64,000 nucleotides of DNA from Heliocybe sulcata (Eukaryota; Basidiomycota; Agaricomycetes; Gloeophyllales; Gloeophyllaceae): NCBI GenBank assembly GCA_004369045.1, contig ML213503.1, positions 695,343-759,342 on the forward strand, written 5' to 3'. Shown here one piece after another: positions 10,675-20,524 of this stretch; position 1 is the first letter of the stretch; every line of letters begins with the position of its first letter. The notes beneath the pieces are model-generated. The model saw only the letters and a list, made by a program, of their open reading frames with translations, was not told the DNA's origin and ran no database searches. The translations under genes were made by a program, and so were the position numbers.

Positions 10675-11405
10675 ATGGCGACTAGACGGAGAATCGGCGT
10701 GAGCCTAGCCACCACGGAGGCTGCTAGGCGGCAACTCATGGCGCCAGTTCCCTGCTGGGAAAAGGTCTGGATAAAACCAGACAGCGCACCGGCAGGTTCA
10801 ACCCTAAAGGTGTATAAGTGGGTCAAGACAGAGAAGAAACAGGTTCGTCGCGTATGACCGAATGCAATACGAGCATTTCTCTGACATCCAGGCAATAGCA
10901 ATTCAGTGATGATGAGAGTGAAGTCGATGCGCCTCTGGCGCCCTTGCCGGACGAGCCAGAGGTTGTGGAGGGAGACGAGGAAGGAGAGCAAGAGGAGACC
11001 GCACCCCCGCCCTCCGTGGCGCAGGAGGCTCCTCCAGCGGAAGCGGCAGAAACGGCTGCACTAGAAGATCCAGTGACGGTCCCCTCCCCCAAAGCAGAAG
11101 CAAATACGTTGTCACTGGACCCTGTGACGGCTCCAGCGGAAGAAGATACGACCGATACCCTCGATGACTCTCTGAAACCCCTCGACAGCAATACCCTCGA
11201 CAGCAGTATGGACGTTACAGTTGATATATCTGACGCAATGAATACAGAGATCGTGGAAGGACTGGATCTGTCGGGACTACCTCCAGATGGGACATCGTTC
11301 GAAGACGCGCATGACTTGACGCAGATGCAAGAGGCAGACGCCTTGCTTGGAGGGCCAATTATGGACCAGTCCGAAGACCCTTTTGGAGAGCAGGCAGAGT
11401 CTTAG
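10675..11405 (+). CDS. BCL7-like protein (putative SWI/SNF-associated)
   Basis: Two exons, 10675-10842 and 10899-11405, give about 224 residues. The first 60 contain a Trp-rich block, PCWEKVWIKPDSAPAGSTLK then VYKWVKTEKKQ. It resembles the metazoan BCL7 N-terminal signature (WEKKWV followed by LRIYKWVPV). The rest is acidic and disordered (EGDEEGEQEE; repeated VDISD- and PLDSNTLDSS-like stretches). BCL7 proteins are SWI/SNF (BAF) accessory subunits in animals; a fungal role in the same complex is inference. The intron acceptor was set at AATAG/CAATTCAGT to keep frame. It shares a short divergent promoter with MED7, fitting a transcription-related role. Alternative: a fungus-specific acidic nuclear protein with chance similarity. 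Confidence 0.65.
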
Positions 11406-11622
11406 TCTGGATAAGTACTACCGGCGCCTGCACGTCTCCATGGGGTTGGTTTGCGGAGATACACTTTACTTGTAAGTCCTACATTTCAATGGAGCGTACC
11501 ATATCTGCATGACACGCAGTCCGTTATGATAGCAGCATGTAGTATTACAGAAAGAATTGATCTTGCTGCCCTCCTCATGCCTCAACTAAGAAGAAACCGG
11601 TGGAGCGAAGGTGACCAATTGC

Positions 11623-11899
11623 TCAGCACTTGCACTCGCCGGGCTTGCATTGGCAGCTAGCAACACAGGCATTAGCAAGGTGAATATCGTCAACGCCAGG
11701 CGAAAACTTACGTGGCGCCGCAGCCGCACTTGTCAGAACCACAGCCCTGGGGCTGGCTCTGGTTCTTGGGGGGCTCCCCGCAGGCACAGTTGGGCCAGGA
11801 GCAGTCGCTGGTGGTGGTCTGGCACTTGACGTTTCCGGGCTGCAAAATAGACGCGTCAGAATGCGTCGACGACGTGGACAACAGCGTCGAACGTACCAT
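11623..11899 (-). CDS. Metallothionein, 54 aa, Cys-rich
   Basis: Coding exons 11899-11897 (only ATG), 11839-11712 and 11656-11623 sum to 55 codons including the stop. The protein starts MPGNVKCQTTTSDCSWPNCA and ends TCQCKPGECKC. It has 11 cysteines, including four C-x-C pairs (CAC, CGC, CQC, CKC), the hallmark of metal-thiolate binding proteins such as copper or zinc metallothioneins. The 57-nt first intron starts right after the ATG (GTACGT...TTTTGCAG). If it is not spliced, the open frame adds a 20-residue leader but still reads into the Cys-rich part. The protein probably buffers Cu(I), Zn or Cd in the cytosol. A TATA box, CCAAT box and paired GATA motifs lie upstream. Confidence 0.85.
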
Positions 11900-11984
11900 T
11901 CTGACTGTGGTTTGTATTGGAGTGGAGAAAAAGTTGTGGGGTGGTAGTAGTCGACTGGAGAGATCTGGGTTGCCCTGGCCCCTC

Positions 11985-12104
11985 TTTTATACGTTTTGGG
12001 AGTGGTCTGGTGGTCTGGCCGGTTGCATGATCGGAGAGGTGGCTGTTGCCGATGGATAAGATAACGGCTGTGATTGGTCGGGGCTTCGGGCGCTGATAAG
12101 ATAA
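11985..12104 (-). promoter_or_regulatory. Metallothionein promoter: TATA, CCAAT and two GATAAGATAA elements
   Basis: On the minus strand TATAAAA lies at 11991-11985, about 86 bp before the ATG. A CCAAT pentamer lies at 12077-12073. Two identical 10-mers, GATAAGATAA on the plus strand, occupy 12055-12064 and 12095-12104, exactly 40 bp apart. GATA-type factors control nitrogen and iron genes in fungi, so regulation by such a factor is possible but inferred. I saw no clear ACE1/CUP2-type copper element. Confidence 0.55.
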
Positions 12105-12119
12105 TCTCGTCCATTTGAC

Positions 12120-14200
12120 GCAGGGCCGCAAGATCATCTCTAGATCTTTCCTCTTTCCGCCCGTCTCTGTCTACATTCCGTCTTGTTTCCTTCTAGTTCC
12201 ACCGACCCCGTGCTAGTCTACCAACGAGCTCTAGCCACTCCAATTTGCTGTATTGGCAAGGACGCTTTATCTCGACGGCCTGTTCTTTTACCGAACCCAG
12301 GAATGCGAGCTGTGCGCTGTAAAACCTCGAGGCTCGCTACGAACGTGCCCCCTCACGCGTTAAGAGTGCTCTATACAAGTCAGTCGCTTCTGAATTATGT
12401 TAGGAACAGTGCGTGTTATGTTAAAGCAGTTTTTACCTCGGCAAGCACGGCGCCGCGAAACGACAGGTCCCCTTTTCACGATACTCGTTTTTCTGTATTC
12501 ACTCATTCCTCCTTCTCAGCACAGGTTCACCACTGGCATTAGGCGGTAATTAATGAGCTCGATGCCGCATGACTTTGCAATTGAATCCGCTCAAGAGCCC
12601 GTTGACTTTGCATCAATATATCCTGCTACAGACTTTCGGGGCCTCTCCCTCAGCGAATCAACGGATGTCCATTTCTCATGAACAATAATAACTTCCACTC
12701 ACTGCCCTGGAGAATGGAATACAGCCGAGATCGATTGGAAGTGGGGCTGATTATTCTGGTTCACTACTGCTAGCGGGTTCGGTACCGGTGAGTGATCGGA
12801 GACAATTGAATTTCGATCCTACCTCATGCCTGCAATATTGTTTATCAGTCGACGACAGAACCATGAAGGTCTACAGAAAATGTTGGCGTCAGAACTGAGC
12901 AAGCTAAACTCACCCGTTCTATCGTTACTACCGGGGAATGCCACAGCAAAACAGGAGTCCTGTGGAGCGGATGCACCAAAACGTCTAGCAATAGATGATA
13001 GCATAATTAGGCCGTCGGCAGCAGGTTTGTTCTGTTACTTGAAATTTAGACTTCTCTATCGTTGTGTCTTTAGCTGGGAGCAAGACAGAGCACTCCGCGC
13101 TTCTTTCTTCTAAACTTCATGTATCCGGATCGAGTTGGTCCCGGGTCGCCTCACGTATATCTGTACTTCCAGGGTGTTTTGCACGAATACCATGCCATTC
13201 CGTGTTGTGGGTGCTTTGAGGGATGCCGATCACTCACTTCATATCCCCTGTGCTGTTCGGGTCTTCCCCAGCGTTGTAAAATACGTGGGGGACCTACTTG
13301 ATGCTGATTCTTCTTGATGTTTCAACCAACAGTAGGGCGCTCCGTAACTTGGGACATACCCTCTTTCACGCAACAGACGCTTGATGGGAATCGCGGACGC
13401 CGTATCCGTGGATTGTGTTCGTCTTTTCGCATTAGCTGCTTCTGCAGAATCTGTAATGTGAAGTGCTTCAGCCATAGCCGAACACCAAGCCACTGCCAAG
13501 TAATACGGCACGGATTCGAAGCAAAAGACCAGCCGAAGTACTCGCGTCTGCCTGAGACTGCTTCTTCAAATAACATAATTCCACGGATGCAGGGAAGTAC
13601 TCTGTCGATTGACGCACCATCCTCAAGGGCTAATGCAAAAGGGCCAGTTGGTTGGATGCCGTCGGTAGTGTACTATCGTCGGCTATCCGTTTGTAGGATG
13701 CTGGAGTAGCAGAAAGCCCGTGTCATACATATCGAATGGCTAGTGGGATCATTTCCGTGTGATACCGTCACAGTAAGGGAATTGCCTCTACCATTCCCAG
13801 ATTCATATAACTGAAGCTTCGGGCAACGTAAGAAACCTGAGGTAATCTGCGAGCAATTGCAGCTTCTCCATCAAAATAAATGTTATACTCACAGAAAAGA
13901 TGAAGCGGATCCGTCGAAGACCTGAACTAGGGCGTTAATGATTATTCACCAAATGAAAGATATCAGCCTGAAGCCGCACTGTCGGTCTGCACCTGGGATA
14001 ATTGCGACCAGCTACGGGTTTCGATTTACCACTTGACTCGCCAGCTCAGGTCTTGAGCCGAATATTCTGAAGGCCCCCTCGTGTGTCATGGTAATTTCCG
14101 AGGCGGCATGGTGAACAAGCGGAAGCATACGCGCTCGGCCAGCGCCTGCGAACCAATCGGGTGGCGCCCACTCTCGACGCTCGTTTACACGGCGGAATGA
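12120..14200. other. Gene-poor stretch without a supported gene
   Basis: About 2 kb between the metallothionein promoter and the second acyl-CoA ligase. All frames are short. The longest overlapping minus-strand frames (about 13239-13576) have some protein-like composition (YYLAVAWCSAMAEALHITDS) but no start, splice pattern or domain I can defend. They may be a decayed gene. I found no repeat or RNA gene here. Confidence 0.5.
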
Positions 14201-14317
14201 AGTCAGCGAACTCCTTTATATGTGGTCATGTGAGTCCCAGAAGCATTCAAACTTAAGACCAGGGAAAGCGCGTAAGACCCGCTGCTGCCCCTCACCGTCA
14301 CTTGCAACACCAGCGCT

Positions 14318-17084
14318 ATGACCGAACGATATGCGCCAGCTGGGCCCGTACCCCACGTCCCGGACGACCTCACCCTCGTACAGTTCATGCTGGACTCGCA
14401 GCACCCGACGAGGCCAGTGAGGCCGGATGGGGTTCCGTGGCTAATTGAGGATACCACCGGGAGAAGAGTCGGTTCTGAGGAGGTAAGCTCGAAACCTTCG
14501 TCCTACTCCCACTTGGCTTGGAGCTGTTGTCCCACTCTTGTACTGCGTCCGAAGCCTTGGACTGTCATCTGAGCCGTCCCCGTGAAGCTCATCGGGAACG
14601 AAGGCAAGAAGAGAAGTTGACGTTCAGGGACTGATACATGGACTGAATAGATCAGGGCGCGCGTGTTCGGTCTGGCCAATGGCCTTCATTCTGAGTTCAA
14701 TATCGGTGCGTGGTCACAGCCTCCGGACGCACAGTCTGTTCTTCTTTTGTTATTAAAAGACCACGACAGGCGAGGATGACGTCGGTATGTCTGAGGCGCT
14801 CATATCCATACTGTTCCCTTCTAACTGTCTCCAGTTTGTCTGTACAGTCCAAATCATATCGGTGCGTAGAGTATTCGTATTATACCATTATAATGCTCAT
14901 GAATCCTGCGGTAGACTATCCTGTCGCGATATGGGCAACACATCGCCTGGGAGCTATAATATCGTAAGAGTCAGGGCAATCAATTAGGCTGTGCCGGCAC
15001 TCACTTGATGCCAGTGGTGCCAATCCGTCATACACAGCAGAAGAGCTCGCATACCAGATATCACTGGTGAAAGCCAAACTACTAATCGTACATCCGGATT
15101 CATTACAGACAGCCATCACTGCTGCGAATGCAGCAGGAATCTCATCTGATCGGATAGTCCTCTTCGACGACGGATCTACGAGCGGGCACCGTTCTCGTAC
15201 TGTCCAGCGTCTCATCGACGACGGTCTCGCCAATCCTCCAAGCTTCGTCGAAAGACGATTGAAGCCTGGCGAGGCGAAGGCGAAGCTAGCATTCCTAAGC
15301 TTCTCTAGTGGCACCACTGGCAGACCGAAGGTGCTGAATCTCGCCTCGGGTATTCTAGCTGGCTTATATCCCTTCGTAGGCTGTCGCTATACCACATTAT
15401 GCGCCTATAGCAAATGTCATCCAAATGGCGATGCACCACAAGATCACTGTAAAGTCTCTCCCTGAAGACAGACGCAGATTTAGACCTGGCGACACGGCTA
15501 TCCTAGGTGAGTATGTGCGTGCAGGTGACCGGTGGATGTCAGAGCTTATGTAGGTCACTAGTGCTCCCTATGTATCGTAAGTCAGCATGGATCCGTTCCA
15601 ATCCACTTGTGTTCATGACTGAGCACTTTCCGCGCTGCCTAGATATCTATGGTTTGGTAGTCAATGTGAGTATATGCGCTGCCGTAAGCTCGGAGATATT
15701 AACCCTGGTCCTCGTCAAGCTTCATCTAATGCTCTATGCCGCGGTATGTACAGGCAGGGTTCCAGTTCCCAGGACCATCACTTAAACCCCTTTAGGTTAC
15801 ACCTGTGGTGATTCCACGCTTCAACTATGAGAACATGCTGAAAAGCATAGTCAAATACCGTATTGTCCACCTATTGTAAGTTGCTCCTTTGCTGTACGCG
15901 CTAGCAACTGATGGACGGTTCTCGGAAGCCTCGTACCTCCACAAGTGGTACTTCTATGCAAGGTATACAGTTCTTAGGATCGTAGCTAGGTCTCGGGTAT
16001 TGACTTGGTTCCTAGCACCCAGTCACGAAGAAATATGACCTGAGCCACGTCAAATTCTGCATGGCAGGAGCGGCACCGGTGTCAAAGGAGCTCACCGAAG
16101 ACCTTGTCAAGATCCTGCCAAATGCGGACGTAGGCCAGGGATACGGTATGCCCTTTCCTAGTGGATATTAGGCTTCCATTAATAGCATTATCAGGGATGA
16201 CAGAAACCTGCACTGTCATCGCGATGATCCCGACCGAGCAGAAGATCGGCGTTCTGGGGAGCGCGGGCCAGCTGATTCCTGGCGTTGTCGCGCGGGTAGT
16301 CAAGGAAAACGGCTCGTTAGCCAAGCCTGGAGAGCTCGGCGAGCTGGTGGTGAAGTCGCCGTCGAACGCTCTGGGGTATTTCAATAACATCGAGGCGTAA
16401 GTCCGCACCGGTCACGTATGCAACTGCTTACTGACACAAGGAGTAAAGCACGAAAGACTCGTTTATCGATGGGTACGGATTGTGATTTACGCTCTTAATA
16501 GTTGACTGATAGGGTCTCTACGGAAAGATGGGTTCGCACAGGTGACGAAGTGACCATTGACGAGAATGCAGAGCTTTTCGTCGTGGACAGGCTGAAGGTA
16601 GGGCTCTCAACCTCGTGATGGCAGATGCGGTCCTGACTGGGTAACGCAGGAAATCATGAAGGTCAGGGGCTTCCAGGTGGCTCCCGCTGAGCTCGAAGGG
16701 CATCTACTGGCACATCCAGATGTGGCCGATGTGTGCGTTGTAGGTATCTCCGATGAATACAGCGGCGAGGTTCCGCTTGCGTTCATCGTGCCGCATGAGA
16801 ATGCAGTAGAGAGGATGAAGGATGGTCCTACGGAGGCAGACAAGATCAAGGCGTCTATTGCCAAGGTGAGTATTTTATCTGTGCCTGCTGGCGTTTGCGG
16901 CACTAAGCGACTTGTGCAGCATGTCGCCGATCACAAGACCAGTTACAAGCACCTCGCAGGTGGCGTGGAGTTCATTGACAGTATTCCGAAGAACCCCAGT
17001 GGGAAGCTACTCCGACGAGTCTTACGAGACAAGGCGAAGGCAATGAAGAAGAGCACGGCCATGACTATCAAGTCGAAACTCTGA
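14318..17084 (+). CDS. 4-coumarate-CoA-ligase-like acyl-CoA synthetase 2 (PTS1 SKL)
   Basis: A paralog of the ligase at 6751, same strand and same motif order. The N-terminus has VPHVPDDLTLVQFMLDSQHP. Motifs rebuilt across introns include [105 protein letters not shown] and [14 protein letters not shown]. No stop interrupts the joined exons, so it looks functional. The last three residues are SKL, the canonical peroxisomal PTS1, preceded by basic residues (TIKSKL). It should make acyl-CoA in peroxisomes; the substrate is unknown. It has two introns that its paralog lacks (near 14707-14768 and in the segment before WVRTGDE). More than ten exons are short, so exact edges need RNA evidence. Confidence 0.88.
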
Positions 17085-17346
17085 GAGCACTGAGCGAAGG
17101 GGTGCGCGGCCGGCGGCGGTTCAAGCGGAGACCTGGGCCAATGCATGCGAGATACATCCAATATAGCTTATATACTATGTACTTAGCGATACACAGTGTA
17201 TATGCGTTCAGCCTGAAATATCTGGAGCTCGAGAGCCGCACACTAAATTTAGCACGACGCGATCGACAAACTGGCACGTGACTCTATTTGGTTTCCGTGG
17301 CTGGAGAAATTTCGACCTTGGATGCCACCAGCAGGCAGACGCAGCG

Positions 17347-18220
17347 ATGGTACGGCGTATCGCAACCCAGGTGCACAAGCAAGCATCGCGTCTGCTCAGA
17401 GCTGAATACATCAAGGAACGTCCTGCATGGTTCCAGGCCGTTCTTGACCACCCTCCTCTGCCTTTGCCCCCGAGGGCGCCGCCTGCACGTACTGGCGATG
17501 ACCTACCCAAAAAGCTCTCGTCTGCGCGTCCACAAGACCCGAAAGTCTTCTCTATTGTGTATGCCGAGGATGAGCTCAGAAGACAATTCTTTCGCGACCA
17601 TCCGTTCGAGGCGTTCCGGCCGACTACTTTGACCGAAGGAGGGGCTATCCGAGATGTACATCCCATCCGAGGGAACCAATGGACGAGGTTACGACAGCGG
17701 GGGCGCAATCCGTCACCAGAAGAGTATGTTAGACGCTCATATGGCTCCATTTGTACTGAACCTCGCACATAGCTGCATCCTCTTCGCCCTGAACCTCCAC
17801 AAACACCACTACCTCTCCATTAACCAAGCGTACCTCACCTCCGTCGCCCAGTTCCGCTCTCTCCGCTCCGAACATCACATCGCCACTCTCGTCGGCGCCA
17901 AAGAAGCCGAGATGCACGGCGCGCAGTTCGGATGGACGCAGACCGAGATCATCTTCAACAAGGAGACGCAGGCGCTCGAGACGTGGCAGAAAAAGCACGA
18001 GGCGGATCTGACGGCGGCCGCGAATCGGAAACGCTGGCGTGCCATTGTTGAAAGAAATGGTCCTATTAGTGAGTTTACGAAGGGACGGGAGTATGTCAGA
18101 TTGTGGAAAGAGGGAGTCCGCCCGGATTATTCTCCTGTATTGACTTCGACTTCGCCGACGGAGGATGCAGTCCAGGAGCCCATGATCGATTTCATGGGCA
18201 CCGGGTCGCAGCGATCATGA
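17347..18220 (+). CDS. RSM25: Mitochondrial small-subunit ribosomal protein mS23 (Rsm25)
   Basis: Exons 17347-17723 and 17773-18220 give 274 residues. The N-terminus MVRRIATQVHKQASRLLRAE is basic and amphipathic, as expected for a mitochondrial protein. Family features of yeast Rsm25 are visible: KERPAWFQAVLDHPP, then VYAEDELRRQFFRDHPFEAF with RPTTL after it, and a helical C-terminal half (EAEMHGAQFGWTQ, ETQALETWQKKHE). Its role is in mitochondrial translation within the 37S/mt-SSU. The chosen start is the first ATG in frame. The 49-nt intron (GTATGT...ATAG) keeps frame. It follows the second ligase on the same strand, 262 bp after its stop. Confidence 0.9.
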
Positions 18221-18331
18221 TAAGGTCCGCCAATACCATATCTTTGCTTTCTTGCTCGCCTCGGACACCTCATATGATCATGCAAAAATCGGAAAGTCCA
18301 TGAAAAGCTACGGATACAAAAACACTTTTCC

Positions 18332-20133
18332 CTATGTCGATGCCTTCGCTCTCGACTGCGCCGCTTGCGCAGCATTCATCCCCATCCACGCCTTCTCCAC
18401 CAACCCCAGCAGCTTCTGCATATCTGAACTCCAGTCGTTCATCACATCTTCCGCGCTCCTCTTCGCCTTGAAGTTCACAACACCTGCTGGCCGGTCGATT
18501 CGCGCCCAGATAGTGCCCGAGACGACCAATCTTGATAGCGTCTCCTCAGTCTGTTGTGACGTGAGGTCAAGCAGGGCTGTTAGTCTCGGAAGGGTGATGC
18601 GCGTGTAGTACTGTGCAACCACTCGCACGTTCTGGTTACGGTATATCGTCAGTCAACAGTGTGATGTGATGCCATACTTCCACTTACGTGTTCGATTACT
18701 CGGGTGTGAAGGTCTTCCCATCGCGCATCTTCGCTGAATACCGGCGTCTTCCGCAGGAAGGGCCCGTATATGCTCTCTATACCGGGCCATCTCATCAATT
18801 CGGGTGTTGTGAAGCACTTCACAAGGTTGCTGTGCGATCCGTTAGCACTCGGCCCAGGCGTTTCAAAGATCATGACGTACTATTGCAGTTCCAGTTTTGA
18901 TAGAGCAGGGTCGGCGAAGAGGTGATGTAACATGTCAGACTGCTCGTTATCATGCGGTGCGAGCACAACGTAGTACACGATGTGCTCCAACGCCTGCAGT
19001 AATGGTCAGATTTAAAAACGTGAAGAAGAAGAGGCGGAGGCATAGACTCACCGCCTGACCTTTGCCATTCTCGTCCTCCTTTATCGAAGGCGTCTCCCAC
19101 ACTTTCTCGTAGTATTTGGCTACGTCAAGGTACGCACTGTGGTGGAGGGCGTGTTGAATCATTAGGTCGTAGTATTTGAGTTTCAATTCCTATGCTTAGT
19201 CAGTATGCTAGGGAGGCCAAGCGGAATACTGAAAACATACTTCATTTTCCTTCTCCTTCAAGAACTCCTCATTGACTTTCCTTCCCCCAACCTTGACCTT
19301 GACCCACTCCGCGTCCCCACCCGCCAGCGACTCCTTCTTGTCCTTGTCCACCTCCGCGTCCTTCTGCCGCGCCACGGCGATGAGCAGGCGCATCTGCTCG
19401 AGGAGGAACTTGGTCTTCTCGCGTCGCTCCATGGACGAGTAAGTCTCGACTTGGAGCTCGGAGAGGAGATCAGAGGCCGTCTGGAGGGATTCTTTGGGTG
19501 GGGGGGATTTTGGTGTGGGGTTTTTGCAGAGCTCTTCGTGGTAGTGGGCGAGGAGGAGGGTTACACGTGCGCGGGGTGTTTCGAGAAAGATCTGACGAGG
19601 TCCAGTCAGTCTGAGCATGTCCAACAAAGACTGGACCCACTTTTCCTTCAGTCACGCTCCGAAGCGTCTCCACCAGCTCTAGCCATTTCTCAGTTCCTTC
19701 TCGCTGACGGATTTCCTCCAGCCATCCTATCGCCTTCTCCACCATAGCCTGAACAGTAGCCTTGAACTGGCCATGCTTCTTGCTCAGAACGTTGATGTTT
19801 GAGTTCAGCGCAGCGTAATCCCGGGCTTCGTAGCATAGCTCGACAGCTGCGGTCACAAGTCGCGTGGTGGATTGTAGATCTGAAGCCTAGAGCCGCAGTT
19901 GAATATCAGTTGAGAGATAATAGAATATGCGGCGTACGTTCCGTGCTTGCTTTTCTAGCACGAGGAGTTTGTCCACTGCGTCTTGCAGCTTACCGGACTG
20001 AGATCAATGTAAGTACGCGTCTTCGAGAACTGCGAAGTGACCACCCACGCACTTTCGCAATCGACTGCGCTTCCGGGAGGAGGGTATCAACCTCAGTGGT
20101 AAAGTCTTTCTCCTTCTTCTTAGGGTCAGCCAT
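18332..20133 (-). CDS. RPN5: 26S proteasome regulatory subunit Rpn5 (PCI domain)
   Basis: A lid subunit of the 19S regulatory particle. The start is the ATG at 20133 (MADPKKKEKDFTTEVDTLLP). About eight exons follow: GKLQDAVDKLLVLEKQARN; LVTAAVELCYEARDYAALN; GTEKWLELVETLRSVTEGK; RARVTLLLAHYHEELCKN; LKYYDLMIQHALHHSAYLDV and AKYYEKVWETPS; ALEHIVYYVVLAPHDNEQSD; and a last exon with the PCI winged-helix core ITLPRLTALLDLTSQQTEET and IWARIDRPAGVVNF. These match Rpn5/PSMD12 in order. Length is about 480 residues, normal for the family. Introns are short GT-AG. Because Rpn5 resembles CSN4, that is the main alternative, but the N-terminal half and KWLELVETLR fit Rpn5 better. Confidence 0.9.
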
Positions 20134-20524
20134 GGTAGTATAGAGGGTACTTGAGTATGAGGAGGAATACGCGGACTTTGAACTGGAAGTGTAAGTGGAA
20201 TGACGCGTCGCGTCTTTATTTGCGGCTGTTGGCCACAGAGCCACACGATCGGTGGCGTTCTTAACTCGGAATCGCTCTGCTTTGGCGTGGCCTCCTACCA
20301 CGACTTCCTCTGACCAGCTGATCTTCTCGTATCTGACTGGCTGTGCTTCAGATAACTCAGGTCTTTCACTAAGGCTGTCCGCGGCTCCAGCTGGACCTGC
20401 AGCAGGTGTTTCCTTGGCTTCATCTGAATCGGAGTGCGTGGAATCATCAAAAGCATAATCATGTCCCTACATTAGTGACCAGCACCGTGATATACATGAG
20501 CATAGTGTTCGTAACGAGAAAGGA

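Noticed and set aside
13239-13576. Possible small gene in the 12-14 kb gap
   Set aside because: No start, splice model or recognisable domain; recorded only as possible decayed sequence.
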